Shown here: one piece after another, positions 62,007 to 64,000 of the stretch
Numbering within the stretch: position 1 is the first letter of the stretch
Layout of the letters: every line of letters starts with the position of its first letter
Source of the DNA: JBBRMW01 sp965246845
GTDB taxonomy: Bacteria > Chloroflexota > Anaerolineae > Aggregatilineales > UBA2796
Assembly (NCBI GenBank): GCA_965246845.1
Contig: CBDFFR010000014.1
Coordinates: 372,001 to 436,000 of the forward strand
Reading direction: 5' to 3'
DNA length: 64,000 nucleotides
Notes under the pieces: generated by a model
The model's input: the letters and a program-made list of their open reading frames with translations, nothing else
Told to the model about the DNA's origin: nothing
Databases searched by the model: none
Made by a program: the position numbers and the translations under genes

Positions 62007-63503
62007 ATGGATACCTATAGTAACCGCATGAAGGACACTTTGGGCGATTACGCGCAGTTCATCTTCGATTTCGAGAACGCTTCTAGTTTGCGGAGCCTGC
62101 GCTCACCACACGCGCCTTTCATCTTCTACTTCCTATACCAGCAATTCAAACGCAGGCAGCGCGTGATCGTTGCCTATCAGGAACTTGTCGAAACGCTGGA
62201 CTCAGCGCTCGATGAACGTAACGCGGTGGAACCCGGATCGTTTCCGCGCGCAGCGAAGAATTACATCGACGACTGGAGCAAGACGCTTCACCTGTTGCGC
62301 ATTTATCAGGGTAAGCAAGACGAGTGGCAGTGCGCCTTGACAGCCGATGCCGAACGAGTGCTGCTGTGGCTGGAAGAAATGCGCCAACGCCCATTCGTCG
62401 GAACCGAGTCACGCTTCCGCAGCATTTTTGCCACTCTGGATGAGATTGCTGCAAATAGCAACAGTGACCCGCAAACACGGGTCGCTTACCTGCGCGCTCA
62501 ACAGGATCAATTGCAGGCTGAAATTGACCAGATTCAACGCACCGGCAACGTTCAACGATTAAACGATACCCAATTGCGCGAGCGATATTTGCAAGCGAAT
62601 GAAAATGCACTACGCCTGTTAAGCGATTTCGCAGCGGTGGAGCAGAGCTTTCGTGATTTGGCGCGGCAAATACAGGAAGCTGTTCTGCGTCCTGACTTGC
62701 GCAAGGGGGCGGTACTTGGCGATCTGCTCAAGGCTGATGAAGCACTTGAAGCCTCCGATGAGGGAAAAAGCTTTCGTGCGTTTTGGCATTTTCTGGGTTC
62801 GCCAACGCAGCGCGATGAATTCACACGCTTGCTGCGTGTGACACAGCAGCTTGAAGAACTCGCCGAGGTGCGCCAGCGGTCAATATTGCCAGGTTTGACG
62901 AAGCGCTTGCAGGAGGCAGGCGGCAAAATCATCGAATCCAACAAGCAGCTTGCAACCCAGCTGCGGCGCATGTTGGACGAGCAAAGCATCGCGGAAAGCC
63001 AGCGTGTACGTGAACTCTGCGCACAGATCAAGCAACTCGCGTTTCAGCATGTGAGCCATCCACCAGTCGGATCGGCCTTCAGGGAGTTTACGACAGTCGA
63101 AGTGCTGATCCCGGTTCAGATGCTTCTGGATCGCCCACTCTGGTCACGTGGCGAGGCAGCCTATGTCGAACCGCCCGAAGCGCTCGTGCCGGAGGATAGG
63201 TTCGACCCTGATGAATGGGCAGAACTCTACGCGCAATTCTACGTAGACGAGGATGAATTAGTGGAGCGCATTTCACATTTTCTGGACGAGCGTGACACCA
63301 TCTCGTTACGCGAAATCCTGAACACATATCCGACCTCGAAGGGCATTAGCGAGGTATTGACGTACCTGAAAATCGCGGCAGAAGCACCGCATATTCTTGA
63401 GCCGGAACGCACTGAAAGCATTTCAGTCGCGCAATACGAATCAGGACGGGAAGTCCTTGTGAAAATACCATACACCGTTTTTCGCCGGATGCCCCGTACA
63501 TGA
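62007..63503 (+). CDS. jetA: Wadjet anti-plasmid system subunit JetA (DUF3375, MksF/kleisin-like)
   Basis: 498 residues. The opening QFIFDFENASSLRSLRSPHAPFIFYFLYQQF, the coiled-coil middle (about 150-350, e.g. LRAQQDQLQAEIDQIQRTGN, ELAEVRQRSILPGLTKRLQE) and the C-terminal winged-helix part (SLREILNTYPTSKGISEVLT, YLKIAAEAPHI) are those of DUF3375. In Wadjet, JetA is the kleisin that bridges the SMC-like JetC; with the JetD nuclease it extrudes and cuts circular plasmids. The start could also be 62028. It overlaps jetB by four bases. Confidence 0.88.
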   Translation: MDTYSNRMKDTLGDYAQFIFDFENASSLRSLRSPHAPFIFYFLYQQFKRRQRVIVAYQELVETLDSALDERNAVEPGSFPRAAKNYIDDWSKTLHLLRIYQGKQDEWQCALTADAERVLLWLEEMRQRPFVGTESRFRSIFATLDEIAANSNSDPQTRVAYLRAQQDQLQAEIDQIQRTGNVQRLNDTQLRERYLQANENALRLLSDFAAVEQSFRDLARQIQEAVLRPDLRKGAVLGDLLKADEALEASDEGKSFRAFWHFLGSPTQRDEFTRLLRVTQQLEELAEVRQRSILPGLTKRLQEAGGKIIESNKQLATQLRRMLDEQSIAESQRVRELCAQIKQLAFQHVSHPPVGSAFREFTTVEVLIPVQMLLDRPLWSRGEAAYVEPPEALVPEDRFDPDEWAELYAQFYVDEDELVERISHFLDERDTISLREILNTYPTSKGISEVLTYLKIAAEAPHILEPERTESISVAQYESGREVLVKIPYTVFRRMPRT

Positions 63504-64000
63504 TGACTGATGCGACACAACCCGCCGAGCCTGCCCCTTACGCGCCTGCGTTAATCCGGTTGCTGCAAGGCGTGGTGTTCACGGATGATCGCGAGATATG
63601 GGATTTGGTGTTGCGCTACGAACACCCTATCAATGCGTATTTCGCACAGATGGGTGTGGCGCTCTACTGCGACGAGGCGAGCGGATATGCGTACCTCCGG
63701 CAGCCCGCCACAGAAGACGGCGATCCGGCCAGTCTGCTACCACGCCTGACACGGCGGCGTGAACTGACCTATTCCACAACGCTTCTGCTCGTGCTGCTCC
63801 GCGAGGAGATGAATCAGTTCGATAGCACCCTGAGTGAGAACACGCAGTTGCTGCTACCGCACGAGCGTTTACTCGAACTGATGGGTCCATTTTATAGCGC
63901 GGGCGATGACGAACGAGCTGTCATCCGCAAGATGGAACAGGACATTGGCACGGTGGTCGATCTCGGTCTGCTGAAAAAACAGGATGCCGGCGGCCAGTCC
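63500..64000 (+). CDS. jetB: Wadjet subunit JetB (DUF4194, MksE-like), cut by window end
   Basis: The first 167 codons are in the window, starting ATGATG at 63500 inside the jetA stop. The sequence LIRLLQGVVFTDDREIWDLV, YFAQMGVALYCDEASGYAYL, LTRRRELTYSTTLLLVLLRE and TVVDLGLLKK follows the DUF4194 pattern. JetB is the KITE-type partner of the JetA kleisin. jetC (SMC ATPase) and jetD (Toprim nuclease) should follow to the right. Confidence 0.88.
   Translation, partial: MMTDATQPAEPAPYAPALIRLLQGVVFTDDREIWDLVLRYEHPINAYFAQMGVALYCDEASGYAYLRQPATEDGDPASLLPRLTRRRELTYSTTLLLVLLREEMNQFDSTLSENTQLLLPHERLLELMGPFYSAGDDERAVIRKMEQDIGTVVDLGLLKKQDAGGQS

Overview
The window looks like a chromosomal segment of a filamentous-type Chloroflexota bacterium (Anaerolineae-like). 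This is an inference from gene style, not from a marker gene: many secreted proteins carry Thr/Pro-rich linkers after one membrane segment, PD40 (TolB-like) propellers are fused to SH3-like domains, very large TIR-STAND-WD40 proteins occur, GC content is fairly high, and there are several intergenic palindromic repeats. There is no rRNA gene and no CRISPR array.

Layout. (a) 1-15.6 kb is ordinary chromosome: a beta-carbonic anhydrase behind a MerR-type promoter, a GH4 glycosidase, a secreted beta-lactamase-fold hydrolase, a Dam-like methylase, rsmI with two Thr/Pro-linker membrane proteins and a parvulin foldase, ribosomal protein L25 with its own promoter, leader hairpin and terminator, a TetR regulator divergent from an aldo/keto reductase, and a cysteine synthase preceded by a strongly structured, apparently pseudoknotted leader. 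(b) 15.6-25.6 kb is an integrated element abutting tRNA-Arg(ACG). It has a frame-split large serine recombinase, two small membrane proteins of type IV secretion type, a VirB4-like ATPase, a type IA topoisomerase homologue that has lost its catalytic tyrosine, and a set of unknown genes ending at an 87-bp inverted repeat that appears to cut two genes. No relaxase or coupling protein is visible, so this is a partial or degraded conjugative element. (c) 25.6-30 kb is a single giant TIR-nSTAND-membrane-WD40(x14) protein, probably a defence or cell-death STAND NTPase. (d) 30-33.2 kb is decayed DNA: a CoiA-like gene broken by frameshifts and an IS copy, resolvase remnants and a transposase fragment.

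(e) 33.2-54.7 kb is the most unusual part: 14 genes on the minus strand, packed with 4-17 base overlaps or short gaps, behind one AT-rich promoter covered by a palindrome. In transcription order they encode a secreted SH3-like protein, a small lipoprotein, an ABCG-type ABC transporter, a duplicated DUF2993-like secreted protein, seven tandem PD40 propeller proteins, a secreted LppX-like protein containing a 7x tetranucleotide repeat, a CHAT-protease/membrane/propeller protein and a TIR-domain protein. I read it as an envelope module whose last two genes are typical effector or signalling domains. I know of no described system with this composition, and its function is open.

(f) 54.9-61.7 kb is an insertion-sequence pile-up (IS5, two IS701-related elements, a decayed IS982, and an intact IS982 with a second IS nested inside, both with target duplications). 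(g) 62.0 kb to the right edge starts a Wadjet (JetABCD) anti-plasmid operon: jetA is complete and jetB is cut by the window end.
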